From: Dyadobacter soli
GTDB taxonomy: Bacteria > Bacteroidota > Bacteroidia > Cytophagales > Spirosomataceae
NCBI RefSeq assembly: GCF_900101885.1
Contig: NZ_FNAN01000027.1
Span: 1 to 64,000 of the forward strand
DNA length: 64,000 bases
Direction: 5' to 3'
The notes under the pieces were generated by a model. It had not been told where the DNA came from, did not search any database, and worked only from the letters and a program-made list of their open reading frames with translations. Of the stretch, positions 7,410 through 17,058 are shown one piece after another; position 1 is the first letter of the stretch; every line of letters begins with the position of its first letter. A program made the translations under genes and the position numbers.

Positions 7410-8513
7410 TTAGTTCTGTTTCTCGGACCCGTCCCCCACCATCATCACCTCTTCGGAAAGCATCGGGATTTTTATTTCCGAGCACACCACATTCTCTTTC
7501 TCCTGAAAAATCCGGAATGTAGCTCCCTTACCATACAGTATCGACAGCCGCTCAGCGGTGTTTTTCAAACCTACCCCACCCGATTCGGTGTTGCCGAGGT
7601 TGCCTGCATTCACTTCCGTATTGCCCAGGTTTCCCGAGTTGTGGATGGTGATCACGAGCAGTTCATTTGCAATTTCCGATTTTACACCGATAAATCCACC
7701 TCCCATTTGCTTCGCCACGCCGTGTTTGATACCATTTTCGACGAGCGTCTGCAACATCATCGGCGGTACCTGCCAGTAAATGGCCTGCGGATTGGTGGTA
7801 ATGCTGTAACAAAGGCGGTCTTCATACCGCACCTTTTCCAGTTCGAGGTAATCTTCTACCGTCCGGAGCTCTTCCTGCAAATCGACGGTCTTCCGACGGT
7901 CCGCCAGCAGCGAGTTTCTTAGTATATTGGATAACTGCGTAATGCTGAGCTGCGCACGTTTCGGGTCCTCGTAAACGAGCGCGCGAATGCTGTTCAATGC
8001 ATTGAATGTAAAATGCGGATTGAGCTGTGAACGAAGCACTTTCGCCTCCGCTTCGCGCATCGACATTTTGAGCATGATCTTCTCGTAACCGGCCAGCCTG
8101 TTTTGTTCTATATAATGGTAAACCGTGTAGGACAAAATCCACGCCAGCAGGATCTTGCACCAGTTGGTATAGTACGACCAGAAAATCAGTGGCTGGTTGA
8201 ACAGGTTTTGTTCAAGAATTTCGCGATCCATCGGCTGGTTGATCATCGTCATAATCAGCCCCAGCCACAACACCGACCCTACCACACGAAACGCCAGCCT
8301 GGGAAGCGGCAACGACGACCAGTTCCACCGTCTGATCACCAGTCGGTAGGTGTGGGTAAGGCAAATGCCTAAGAGGATGTTAGCCAGCGCAGAATAGAAT
8401 TCAGTCAGCTTAAAACCGTATTCCAATACATAAGGAATGTATTCGAACATGATGATCAATGTCCAGCCAAGAATTTGCAGAGTCCAATAGATGCGTTTTT
8501 TGGACATGAACAT
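7410..8513 (-). CDS. Sensor histidine kinase, LytS/YehU type
   Basis: Hydrophobic helices fill about the first 150 residues. The His_kinase domain follows with phospho-His in LNPHFTFNALNSI, then an HATPase_c domain with N-box (LVENGIKHGVA) and G-box (GGVGLKNTAERL). This is the membrane kinase type that pairs with LytTR regulators, and its partner is the next gene in the operon. No extracellular sensor domain is seen, so the signal may be sensed within the membrane. The frame opens at a GTG at 8543, but the ATG at 8513 (MFMSKKR) or 8507 is the more likely start. Confidence 0.93.
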   Translation of the reverse strand: MFMSKKRIYWTLQILGWTLIIMFEYIPYVLEYGFKLTEFYSALANILLGICLTHTYRLVIRRWNWSSLPLPRLAFRVVGSVLWLGLIMTMINQPMDREILEQNLFNQPLIFWSYYTNWCKILLAWILSYTVYHYIEQNRLAGYEKIMLKMSMREAEAKVLRSQLNPHFTFNALNSIRALVYEDPKRAQLSITQLSNILRNSLLADRRKTVDLQEELRTVEDYLELEKVRYEDRLCYSITTNPQAIYWQVPPMMLQTLVENGIKHGVAKQMGGGFIGVKSEIANELLVITIHNSGNLGNTEVNAGNLGNTESGGVGLKNTAERLSILYGKGATFRIFQEKENVVCSEIKIPMLSEEVMMVGDGSEKQN

Positions 8514-8613
8514 AGGAACGCTAATGATGTATTGAAAAGCCACAAATGTATTAATGCCCCCTCAGGAGAGGTACATTAATACACCAATGGAAACGAATCT
8601 ACACAAACGGCTG

Positions 8614-9258
8614 CTATATCGTTTGCGGGATTTCGATGGAAAGAAGGTGTGTGATGTCGTTGCGCACTTCCAGCTCGAACTGCTGGGTGTCGTAGGAGTA
8701 GTTGATCTTGTAGAGGCAAAGATTGCTGTGCTCGTAGTCGTCCATACGTACGAGCGGCTGGTTGAAAAGCGTTGTCAGCAACACACGCATGGCGCGGCCG
8801 TGCATGGCAATGAGGATATTACGCTCGTGCGGGCGCGAGAGGATCGCGTCGATGACAGGGATCTGTCGCTCACGCACATCTTCCGGACTTTCACCACCTT
8901 CGGCTGCGAGGTTCACATCGCCTACCTTCCAGGCATTTACCAGCTCGCGGTAATAGTTATTGTCACCCGTGTTGGGTTCGCGGCCTTCGCGGACGCCCCA
9001 GGATATTTCGTTCAATCCGGAATAGCTTTCATGCGGTATACCGAGCCTGATGAACCCGCGGACGGTTTGATGTGTTCGCTTTAAATCAGAGGTATAAATT
9101 TTGTCAAACGGAACATGTTGGTAAGCATTAAAAAAAGCTTCGGCCTGAGCTTCTCCCCATTCATTCAGCAAGGAATCAACACCACTTCCCTGAACAACTC
9201 CCCTGCGGTTCAAATCAGTTTCACCGTGGCGAATGAGGTAAATCGATTTTCTTTTCAA
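8614..9258 (-). CDS. Histidine phosphatase family protein
   Basis: The catalytic RHGE motif lies at the start (YLIRHGETDLNRRG), and the second catalytic His region is AMHGRAMRVLL. This is the phosphoglycerate-mutase-like phosphatase superfamily, 214 residues. The substrate cannot be predicted; dephospho-sugar or cobalamin-type annotations would be guesses. No in-frame ATG precedes the motif, so translation seems to begin at TTG 9258 (MKRKSIYLIRHGE). It is monocistronic or weakly linked to the kinase-regulator pair downstream. Confidence 0.9.
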   Translation of the reverse strand: MKRKSIYLIRHGETDLNRRGVVQGSGVDSLLNEWGEAQAEAFFNAYQHVPFDKIYTSDLKRTHQTVRGFIRLGIPHESYSGLNEISWGVREGREPNTGDNNYYRELVNAWKVGDVNLAAEGGESPEDVRERQIPVIDAILSRPHERNILIAMHGRAMRVLLTTLFNQPLVRMDDYEHSNLCLYKINYSYDTQQFELEVRNDITHLLSIEIPQTI

Positions 9259-9343
9259 AGTAATAGGATAATTTAAATATAAAATTTACAAAAACCTTGT
9301 TTTTTATCCGCAAAGCCAATACAAATTTATACATTTTTTAGAT

Positions 9344-9769
9344 ATGTTTGCTAAAACCGTCACCGTCGATTCACTACAATCTTTTGGAGAAAACAGTATC
9401 GCCCATCATATCGGGATAGAGTTTACGGAAATCGGAAAAGATTATGTATCAGCCAAAATGCCGGTGGACAAGCGGACGCACCAGCCATTCGGGATTTTGC
9501 ATGGCGGCGCGTCGGTAGTGCTGGCGGAAACGCTAGGGAGTATCGCTTCGTTTTTAACGATACCTGAAAACGAAAACAAGCACGCGGTGGGGCTGGAAAT
9601 CAATGCAAACCACCTAAGGCCGGTGAAGGAAGGGTATGTTTACGGAACCGTCCGACCGATCCATATCGGCCGGACCACGCATATCTGGGACATCCGGATT
9701 ACCAATGAAGAAAACAAACTCGTTTGCATCAGCAGACTCACGGTAGCTATTGTGAATGCAGACCGCTAA
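9344..9769 (+). CDS. Hotdog-fold thioesterase, likely DHNA-CoA thioesterase
   Basis: The 141-residue protein is a single PaaI/YdiI-type hotdog domain with the conserved helix segment LHGGASVVLAETLGSIAS; the Glu in AET is the expected catalytic residue. Enzymes of this subgroup hydrolyse acyl-CoA thioesters, and YdiI/MenI releases 1,4-dihydroxy-2-naphthoate in menaquinone synthesis. The next gene, 49 bases downstream, is isochorismate synthase, so a role as MenI is a reasonable inference. The family is broad and the substrate is not proven by sequence. Confidence 0.85.
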   Translation: MFAKTVTVDSLQSFGENSIAHHIGIEFTEIGKDYVSAKMPVDKRTHQPFGILHGGASVVLAETLGSIASFLTIPENENKHAVGLEINANHLRPVKEGYVYGTVRPIHIGRTTHIWDIRITNEENKLVCISRLTVAIVNADR

Positions 9770-9818
9770 CATTATTTTGCAGAAAATTGACCTAACGGGA
9801 CACGCCCATTCGTTATAA

Positions 9819-11066
9819 ATGCTATCAGTACAGACCGACACCGGGATTTCGATATTTGAAGGATTACAGATTCAGGAGCTTTGGCACGCTGCCAAAATGA
9901 TGGGTTTCCCGTCTGCATTATGGCGCCTGCCGCATACCAACGAAATCAAACTGCTCATCTCCATTCAGGACGGCACCCGCAAATGCCTTCCCGAGCTCGA
10001 AAAAATGAGTCCGGGCTTTGTGGTGAGCAATTTTTACTGGGAAGACGACCAGGAAGTACTGTTCCTGGAAGGCGACATCATCCTCACGTTTACGGAAGAT
10101 AACCGGATCACCCGGATCGATAACCAGCACGGGGAGGAGCACCCGGACGTAAAAAGACTGGTGCAGCTCGCATCCGAAACCAATGCGATCGAAAACGGGG
10201 ATGAACGGCCCGCCAGCCCACTGCAACCATTAAGCGGCTATCTCGATGCCAAATCGCGCTTCGAGCGGACGGTGGAACTCGCCGTAGCGGCCATCCGGCA
10301 GAACCAGTTCAAAAAGGTGGTGCTTTCCCGTACCAAAGATTTTCGGTATACCGATGCATTCCAGCCGGCACAAGCCTTTCAGCGGCTCGTTAAAGCCTAT
10401 CCGCACGCATTCGTTTCCCTGGTAAACCTCTCTGAAGAAAACGAAATGTGGCTGGGCGCAAGCCCCGAACTGCTGGTGGAACAACTGTCCGCTGGTACTT
10501 TCAAAACCATGTCCCTCGCAGGCACGCAGGGCGCACGCGACGCGTCCGGCGAGCTCATACCCAGGTACGACATACGCTGGGGCGAGAAAGAAATTGAGGA
10601 GCAGGCATTGGTGAGTCGCTACATTATTGAATGCTTCAAAAAAATACGCTTGCGCGAATACCTGGAAACAGGGCCAAAAACCGTGCTGGCGGGTAATCTA
10701 TACCATCTCAGAACCGTTTTCGAAGTGGACACCGTGGCGCTCAACTTCCCCGAGCTGGCTTCGGTAATGCTCAAACTGCTGCACCCGACTTCGGCCATTT
10801 GCGGTGTTCCAAAAGCACCCAGCCTGCAATTCATCAACGATGTGGAAGGCTACAACCGCTCCTATTACAGCGGCTTCCTGGGCCCGGCGCAGGTAGGTGG
10901 CGACACGCATTTGTTCGTAAACCTCCGCACAGTGCGGTTTAAGGACGGCATTGCGACATTTTTTGCCGGTGCCGGGATCACAGAAGATTCTGTACCTGAG
11001 CAGGAATGGTTCGAAACGGAGCTGAAATGCGATACTTTGCTAAAAGTAATCGGCAGCTCCTTATAA
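9819..11066 (+). CDS. menF: Isochorismate synthase
   Basis: A chorismate-binding enzyme of 415 residues that converts chorismate to isochorismate, the first committed step toward menaquinone (or a catecholate siderophore). Conserved family blocks are present: KKVVLSRTKDF, SLAGTQGARD, the EKEIEEQ segment and the C-terminal EGYNRSYYSGFLGP followed by LFVNLRTV. The N-terminal part is less conserved, as usual. No siderophore genes are nearby and the upstream neighbour is a hotdog thioesterase, which favours menaquinone. The remaining men genes are not in the window. Confidence 0.9.
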   Translation: MLSVQTDTGISIFEGLQIQELWHAAKMMGFPSALWRLPHTNEIKLLISIQDGTRKCLPELEKMSPGFVVSNFYWEDDQEVLFLEGDIILTFTEDNRITRIDNQHGEEHPDVKRLVQLASETNAIENGDERPASPLQPLSGYLDAKSRFERTVELAVAAIRQNQFKKVVLSRTKDFRYTDAFQPAQAFQRLVKAYPHAFVSLVNLSEENEMWLGASPELLVEQLSAGTFKTMSLAGTQGARDASGELIPRYDIRWGEKEIEEQALVSRYIIECFKKIRLREYLETGPKTVLAGNLYHLRTVFEVDTVALNFPELASVMLKLLHPTSAICGVPKAPSLQFINDVEGYNRSYYSGFLGPAQVGGDTHLFVNLRTVRFKDGIATFFAGAGITEDSVPEQEWFETELKCDTLLKVIGSSL

Positions 11067-11209
11067 AAAAATTAGCTGGCATTAAACTTTTATAGGGTTA
11101 AAAAGTCTAATCGGTTCGAGATTAATATCTAATTTTGACAAACCTCTGAATAGGACGCATTTAGTCCTGTTGGACTCCTAAACCATTTAAGCCCAGGTTA
11201 ACAAACCCT

Positions 11210-12313
11210 ATGAATGTTATCGCCAGATCTGCCCTTGCAGAAGGACTGCCCAGTTTAACCAAACCTCTGTCTTCACTTTTCATTGCCGGTTCACTCTTTA
11301 TTACGCTTTCGTGCGGAGAAAAAAAGGATACTTTTCAACAAAAAGGCGGCGGTGGCCCTACCATCGTTGATGTGATCGTTGCGAAATCCGAAAAGGTGAG
11401 TGACAAGGTCGAAGTGAACGGTACCATCGTGGCCAACGAATTCGCGGAATTAAGGCCGGAAGTAAGCGGGTTACTCACTTTTCTAGACGTTCCCGAAGGT
11501 AAAACCGTACAAAAAGGCACCGTCATCGCGCGGATCAATAACGCCGACCTCCTTGCCCAGCTCAACCGGTCGAAAATACAGCTCGACCTTGCCGAAACAA
11601 CCGAAAAAAGGCTTAAACAGCTGATCGCGGTGAATGGTATCAACCAGGCGGATTATGATCTGGCATTTAATAATGTCAACACCCTCAAAGCAGACATGGC
11701 CTACACCCAGGCGCTGATCGACAAAACGATCATCAAAGCGCCGTTCACGGGCGTGGTAGGCTTGCGCAAGGTAAGCGAAGGCTCCTATGTGACGCCTCAA
11801 AACATTATCGCCACCATGCAGCAGCTCTCCAACTTGCGGATCGATTTTACGGTTCCTGAAAGCTACCAGCAGTATGTAAACAAAGGCGGTACAGTAGAAG
11901 TAATGCTCGACCAGGCCTCCGGCAAATATGAAACCGCCCACATTCTGGCCATCGAACCGCAGGTAAACCAGACCACCCGGAATCTCACGGTACGCGCGGT
12001 GCTTAGTTCGGGCAATACCAGCCCGGGTTCCTTTGCAAAGGTCTATATCACTGCCAGCAATAATAAAAATAGCATACTGATCCCCTCCAACAGCATTATC
12101 CCCGAAGCACGCAGCAAGAAAGTGGTGACGGTGAAAGGCGGCAAGGCGGTTTTTACCCAGGTAGAAACCGGCGACCGCAGGGAAGATGTAGTAGAAGTGA
12201 CCAAAGGCCTCAGCGTAGGCGATACGGTGGTTGTTTCGGGCGTACTTTTTGCCCGTCCCGATGCTCCTGTGAAAGTGAGAAGTGTTAGAAACCTGAATGT
12301 AGCGAGTAAGTAG
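11210..12313 (+). CDS. RND efflux periplasmic adaptor (membrane fusion) lipoprotein
   Basis: An N-terminal hydrophobic stretch ends at LFITLSCG, a lipobox-like site, so the adaptor is probably lipid-anchored. The order is typical of HlyD/AcrA adaptors: half-lipoyl motif (FLDVPEGKTVQKGTVIARIN), alpha-helical hairpin, second lipoyl half (KAPFTGVVGLRKVSEGSYV), beta-barrel and membrane-proximal domains. It bridges the pump and the outer-membrane channel encoded next. The three genes lie in the order adaptor, pump, channel with short gaps, a complete tripartite operon. Confidence 0.95.
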   Translation: MNVIARSALAEGLPSLTKPLSSLFIAGSLFITLSCGEKKDTFQQKGGGGPTIVDVIVAKSEKVSDKVEVNGTIVANEFAELRPEVSGLLTFLDVPEGKTVQKGTVIARINNADLLAQLNRSKIQLDLAETTEKRLKQLIAVNGINQADYDLAFNNVNTLKADMAYTQALIDKTIIKAPFTGVVGLRKVSEGSYVTPQNIIATMQQLSNLRIDFTVPESYQQYVNKGGTVEVMLDQASGKYETAHILAIEPQVNQTTRNLTVRAVLSSGNTSPGSFAKVYITASNNKNSILIPSNSIIPEARSKKVVTVKGGKAVFTQVETGDRREDVVEVTKGLSVGDTVVVSGVLFARPDAPVKVRSVRNLNVASK

Positions 12314-12365
12314 CAAATGCCTTCGCGGTGCTTGTTGCAATGACCATCCCTTTGAAACCCATGCT

Positions 12366-15300
12366 ATGAATATTTCAGAACTATCCCTGAAACGGCCCGT
12401 TTTGGCGGTCGTGATGAACCTGCTCATCATCCTCTTTGGTATAGTAGGATATAACTTTCTTTCACTGAGGGATTACCCGGCCATCGACCCGCCGATCGTG
12501 AACGTGCGGACGAGCTACACCGGTGCCAATGCCGACATCATCGAGAGCCAGATTACCGAGCCGCTCGAAAAGAGCATCAACGGTATCCCCGGTATCAAGA
12601 GTATCAGCTCTTCCAGCCAGATCGGTTCCAGTAACATTACTGTTGAATTCAATCTTAAATCCGACCTGGAAGGCGCCGCCAACGACGTGCGCGACAAGGT
12701 AAGCCAGGCCGTCCGTAACCTCCCCCAGGACATCGATGCCCCGCCGGTAGTGAGCAAGGCCGATGCCAACTCCGACTTCATTCTCCTCCTGGCGGTTCAA
12801 AGCCCTTCGAAAGGTTTGCTCGAACTGAGCGAATATGCCGAAAACGTGCTCCAACAAAGCTTGCAGACGATCGACGGTGTGAGCGCGATCAATATTTTTG
12901 GTCAAAAAAGATATGCAATGCGCATCTGGCTGAATCCCGACCAGATGAGTTCTTATAATATTTCTTTCAACGACATAACTACCACCCTCGCGGCTGAGAA
13001 CGTGGAATTGCCCGCCGGTAAGATTTATGGCGACAATACCGAACTAACAATCCGTACGATGGGCCGGTTGAAAAGCGAGAAAGAGTTTAACGACCTCGTG
13101 ATCCGCAACGACAGCACTGGAATTGTAAGGCTCGGCAATGTGGCCAAAGTAGAATTAGGGCCAGAAAACGAGGAACAAAGCTGGAAGTACAACGGCATGT
13201 ATGCAGTGGGCCTTGCGGTAATCCCGCAACCGGGTGCCAACTATGTGCAGATTTCCGATGAGTTCAACAAACGCCTCGCGGAAATCCAGAAATCCAATAA
13301 ATCGGATATCACATTCAGCGTCCTGATCGACAATACGCGCCTCGTACGGCAATCAATCAAAGAGGTGGAAGAAACGCTGATCATCGCGTTTTCGCTCGTG
13401 GTAATCGTGATCCTGTTCTTTTTCCGGAACCTGCTGGTAGCCGTCCGCCCGTTGATCGACATTCCGATATCGCTCATCGCGACATTCTTCGTCATGTACA
13501 TGTGCGGCTTTTCGATCAACATCCTGACACTGCTCGGCATTGTACTCGCCACAGGTCTGGTGGTCGATGACGGTATTGTGGTCACGGAAAACATTTTCCG
13601 CAAGCTCGAAAGCGGCCTACCGATCCGGCAAGCGGCATTGGAAGGTAGCCGGGAAATCTTCTTCGCGGTTATTTCGACATCGCTTACGCTCGCTGTGGTA
13701 TTCCTCCCGGTAATCTTCCTCGAAGGTTTCGTAGGGAGCCTTTTCCGGGAATTCGGGATTGTGGTAGCCTCCGCGGTATTGATATCCGCATTCGTTTCAC
13801 TTACCATTACCCCCGTACTGAATGTGGTGCTAAACCGCAAGGATTCGGGCCACGGCTGGTTTTATAACAAAACCGAGCCTTTCTTCACCGGCATGGAAGA
13901 CGGCTACAACCGCATGCTCCGCGGCTTTATGAAAGCACGGTGGGTTGCCTGGGTGCTGGTCGTTGCCTGCGGTGTGCTGATCTGGTTTACCTACACCCAT
14001 TTGCAAAGCGAACTCGCGCCGATGGAAGACCGGAATAGTATCCGTTTCAGTGTTTCGGCCCCGGAAGGAACGAGTTTCGACCAAATGCAGGGAGTTTCGG
14101 ACCAGCTGAGCGACTTTCTGAATGATTCTATTCCTGAAAAATCCTTTACATTCTCGGCTACACCGGGCTTCGGCGGCGGCGGCGTGAACAGTGCCACCGC
14201 GCGTATCGGTCTGGTACCATCCGAAGAGCGCAAGAGAAGTCAGAACGACATCGCACAAGAGATTAACAAAAAGATGTCACGGTTTAACGACGCGAGGATT
14301 TTCGCAACGCAGGAGCAGACTATTTCTGTGGGTATCGGTTCGAGAGGTTCACTTCCCGTTCAATTTGTATTGCAAAACCTCGACTTTGACAAGCTCAGCG
14401 AAGTGTTACCCAAGTTTCTCGATGAAGCGCGGCAAGACCCGACATTCCAGAACGTCGATGTTAACCTTAAATTCAATAAACCGGAGGTACGCCTGACCAT
14501 TGACCGCCTCAAAGCGCGCGACCTGGGCCTTTCAACTTCCGACGTCGCGGCCACCATTCAAGCTGCATTTAGCGGACGGCGTCTGGCATATTTCATCATG
14601 AATGGCCAGCAATACCAGGTAATAGGCCAGGTAGAACGTTCGGAACGTAACAAACCGGCCGATATTGATAAACTATATGTACGGAATAACCGCGGTGAGA
14701 GCATTCCGCTGACGGCCGTGGTGCATATGGAGGAAGAAAGCGGTCCGCCGACCATTTACCACTACAACCGCTACAAAAGCGCTACGATTTCCGCGTCACT
14801 TGTAGAAGGCAAAACGATCGGCGACGGCGTGGAAGCCATGCGTCGGATCGGTACCAAACTGCTGGACGAATCCTTCCAGACGTCGCTTACCGGCCCGTCC
14901 CGCGACTTTGAAGAAAGTTCTTCCAACACCAGCTTCGCCTTCGGGCTGGCGCTTTTGCTTGTGTACCTCGTACTCGCAGGCCAGTTTGAAAGCTTCACCG
15001 ACCCGTTCATCATCATGATCACCGTGCCGCTCGCATTGGCAGGTGCATTGCTCAGCCTTTATTTATTTGGATTAACCATTAATATTTTCTCACAAATCGG
15101 TATGATCATGCTCATCGGGCTTGTGACGAAAAATGGTATCCTCATCGTAGAATTTGCCAACCAGAAGCGGGAGCAGGGCATGGGCAGGATGGCAGCGGCG
15201 GTCGAATCGGCTACACAACGTCTGCGCCCGATCCTCATGACGAGCCTTGCGACGGCATTCGGTGCATTACCGATTGCAATGAGCCTTGGTGCGGCGGCAA

Positions 15301-15455
15301 CCAGCCGGGTTCCGCTGGGGGTAGTAATTGTAGGTGGCCTGATGTTCTCGCTGATTCTGACGTTGTTCGTGATCCCGGCGATTTATACATTCATTTCACC
15401 TAAAAAACACAAGGTTACGGAAGAGCAGAAAATGGCAGAGGAGCTTGTGGCTTAG
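12366..15455 (+). CDS. RND multidrug efflux permease
   Basis: At 1029 residues this is a full-length HAE1/AcrB-like pump. Two sets of transmembrane helices flank two large periplasmic loops. The proton-relay Asp pair is visible in GLVVDDGIVVTENIF, and the C-terminal half has the matching GLVTKNGILIVEFANQ. It would export drugs or metabolites using proton motive force. It begins 52 bases after the adaptor gene. Substrate cannot be predicted from sequence; no local regulator of the TetR or AcrR type is present next to the operon. Confidence 0.96.
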   Translation: MNISELSLKRPVLAVVMNLLIILFGIVGYNFLSLRDYPAIDPPIVNVRTSYTGANADIIESQITEPLEKSINGIPGIKSISSSSQIGSSNITVEFNLKSDLEGAANDVRDKVSQAVRNLPQDIDAPPVVSKADANSDFILLLAVQSPSKGLLELSEYAENVLQQSLQTIDGVSAINIFGQKRYAMRIWLNPDQMSSYNISFNDITTTLAAENVELPAGKIYGDNTELTIRTMGRLKSEKEFNDLVIRNDSTGIVRLGNVAKVELGPENEEQSWKYNGMYAVGLAVIPQPGANYVQISDEFNKRLAEIQKSNKSDITFSVLIDNTRLVRQSIKEVEETLIIAFSLVVIVILFFFRNLLVAVRPLIDIPISLIATFFVMYMCGFSINILTLLGIVLATGLVVDDGIVVTENIFRKLESGLPIRQAALEGSREIFFAVISTSLTLAVVFLPVIFLEGFVGSLFREFGIVVASAVLISAFVSLTITPVLNVVLNRKDSGHGWFYNKTEPFFTGMEDGYNRMLRGFMKARWVAWVLVVACGVLIWFTYTHLQSELAPMEDRNSIRFSVSAPEGTSFDQMQGVSDQLSDFLNDSIPEKSFTFSATPGFGGGGVNSATARIGLVPSEERKRSQNDIAQEINKKMSRFNDARIFATQEQTISVGIGSRGSLPVQFVLQNLDFDKLSEVLPKFLDEARQDPTFQNVDVNLKFNKPEVRLTIDRLKARDLGLSTSDVAATIQAAFSGRRLAYFIMNGQQYQVIGQVERSERNKPADIDKLYVRNNRGESIPLTAVVHMEEESGPPTIYHYNRYKSATISASLVEGKTIGDGVEAMRRIGTKLLDESFQTSLTGPSRDFEESSSNTSFAFGLALLLVYLVLAGQFESFTDPFIIMITVPLALAGALLSLYLFGLTINIFSQIGMIMLIGLVTKNGILIVEFANQKREQGMGRMAAAVESATQRLRPILMTSLATAFGALPIAMSLGAAATSRVPLGVVIVGGLMFSLILTLFVIPAIYTFISPKKHKVTEEQKMAEELVA

Positions 15456-15493
15456 AGAATATTTTTCATACAAAATCAACTATTGTTTTTTAC

Positions 15494-16825
15494 ATGGGCT
15501 CGCTCACCTTTCTTAAAAAATACAATTACGCATTCCTATTACTTCTGCTTTGTTCAGGCTCCGCCTGGGCGGGCGTTCCCGCCGATACGCTCGCGCTTAC
15601 GCTCGAACAGGCAGTGGCTACCGCTCTCAAAAACAGCTACGAAATCGAGATTGCCAAAAATAATGTCGATGCCAATACCATCATGAACAACTATGGCGTA
15701 GCTGGCGGTCTGCCGACCGTCTCCCTGAATGCTACGAATACGGAGCAGATCACCCAGGTAAATCAGAAACTGAATACCGGTGTTGAGATCAGCCGTAACG
15801 CCGCTGCCGGTAACAACACGCAGGCGAACCTTGCCGTAGGAATGCTCCTGTACAATGGTAAACGTGTAGTAGCTACCAAAAAGCGGTTGGCCGAACTGCA
15901 ATACCAAAGTTCCGAAGTACTTAACTCGCAAATTCAGAACACGATCGCATTGGTCACGACGAGCTATTACGATGTGGTGCGGCAGCTGAGTTATATCAAT
16001 ACGATCCGCACATCCATTATTGCATCCGAAAAGCGTCTCGAAATCCTGCGGGTGCGGAAAGAAGCCGGAATGGCCAACAATGCGGATATTTTCCAGGCAG
16101 AAATCGATTTGAATACACTCAACCAGACGCTGCTGAACCAGCAAATGGTAGCGCAGGTAGCTAAAACAGAACTGCTCCGCACGCTCACGCTCGATCCGAA
16201 ATCGGCCCTGACCATTAAGGATACGATTACAGTGGATAACAACTTGCAACTCGCGTCCATAGTAGACAAGCTGGCCTCCAATGCGGATATTAAAGCAGCG
16301 GATCATCAAATTAAAATCAATGAACTGATTGTAAAAGAAACGGCTGCGCTCCGTTATCCTACGGTTCGTTTCAATGCAGCTTATAATTTCAGCCGCAACC
16401 AGACGGCAGCGGGTCTTACATTGCTCAACCGGGTGGCCGGTCCGCAGGCGGGACTCTCGCTGGCTGTTCCTATTTACAACGGCTCGGCATTCAAACGCCA
16501 GAAGCAGGCCGCCGAAATCGATACGAAAACGGCTGAACTGCAAAGAAGCACACTGCTCCGCGATTACAGTGCCAGTGCCGTGAAAATGTACCAGACTTAC
16601 CAGAGCTCCATCGAACAGCTCGAAAACCAGAAGAAAAACTACGCGCTGAGCAAGCAACTGCTCGACCTTACCCTGCAACGTTTCGAACTGATCCAAGCAA
16701 CAATTATCGACGTTCGCGAAGCGCAACGCAGTTTTGAAGAAGCCGGTTACCGGCTCATCAACCTGAACTTTGCCGCCAAATCTGCTGAGATTGAGCTGAA
16801 AAGGCTCAGCAATACGCTACAATAA
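15494..16825 (+). CDS. TolC-family outer-membrane efflux channel
   Basis: A signal peptide (FLLLLLCSGSAWAG) is followed by two outer-membrane efflux protein repeats rich in long helices, with the usual LTLEQAVATALKNSYEIEIAKN opening shared by TolC-like proteins. The mature protein would trimerise as the outer-membrane duct of the RND system encoded just upstream (gap 38 bases). Length (443) is normal. Confidence 0.94.
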   Translation: MGSLTFLKKYNYAFLLLLLCSGSAWAGVPADTLALTLEQAVATALKNSYEIEIAKNNVDANTIMNNYGVAGGLPTVSLNATNTEQITQVNQKLNTGVEISRNAAAGNNTQANLAVGMLLYNGKRVVATKKRLAELQYQSSEVLNSQIQNTIALVTTSYYDVVRQLSYINTIRTSIIASEKRLEILRVRKEAGMANNADIFQAEIDLNTLNQTLLNQQMVAQVAKTELLRTLTLDPKSALTIKDTITVDNNLQLASIVDKLASNADIKAADHQIKINELIVKETAALRYPTVRFNAAYNFSRNQTAAGLTLLNRVAGPQAGLSLAVPIYNGSAFKRQKQAAEIDTKTAELQRSTLLRDYSASAVKMYQTYQSSIEQLENQKKNYALSKQLLDLTLQRFELIQATIIDVREAQRSFEEAGYRLINLNFAAKSAEIELKRLSNTLQ

Positions 16826-16833
16826 TGCCATAG

Positions 16834-16868
16834 GCACGGTTTGGCCAAAAACTTTCCCCAAACCGTGC
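16834..16868 (+). terminator. Hairpin after the efflux operon
   Basis: GCACGGTTTGG, a 13-base loop, CCAAACCGTGC is a perfect 11-bp stem just after the TolC-like gene. It lacks a T run, so it may be a stability element or a factor-dependent terminator. The rest of the gap to 17058 shows nothing convincing. Confidence 0.45.
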
Positions 16869-17058
16869 ATCGATTTCCAGATTAATCCCGTCCGGATGAG
16901 CCAGCTAACGATTTCGCAGGAGTAGCGGTGCTGGCACGTAATTTTTCCCATAAAAGATTAAAAAGTCATTAAACCTTTACCCGGCTTTTCAATCTAACCG
17001 GCTCACCTTCAACCTAACATTATGCCGTGCGTTGCGCGGTGTTGTGGTCATTGCCGTC

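Noticed and set aside
17032..17058. TTG start for the outer-membrane receptor
   Set aside because: Leads with MRGVVVIAV before MKKLLLF; the ATG at 17059 gives a clean signal peptide.
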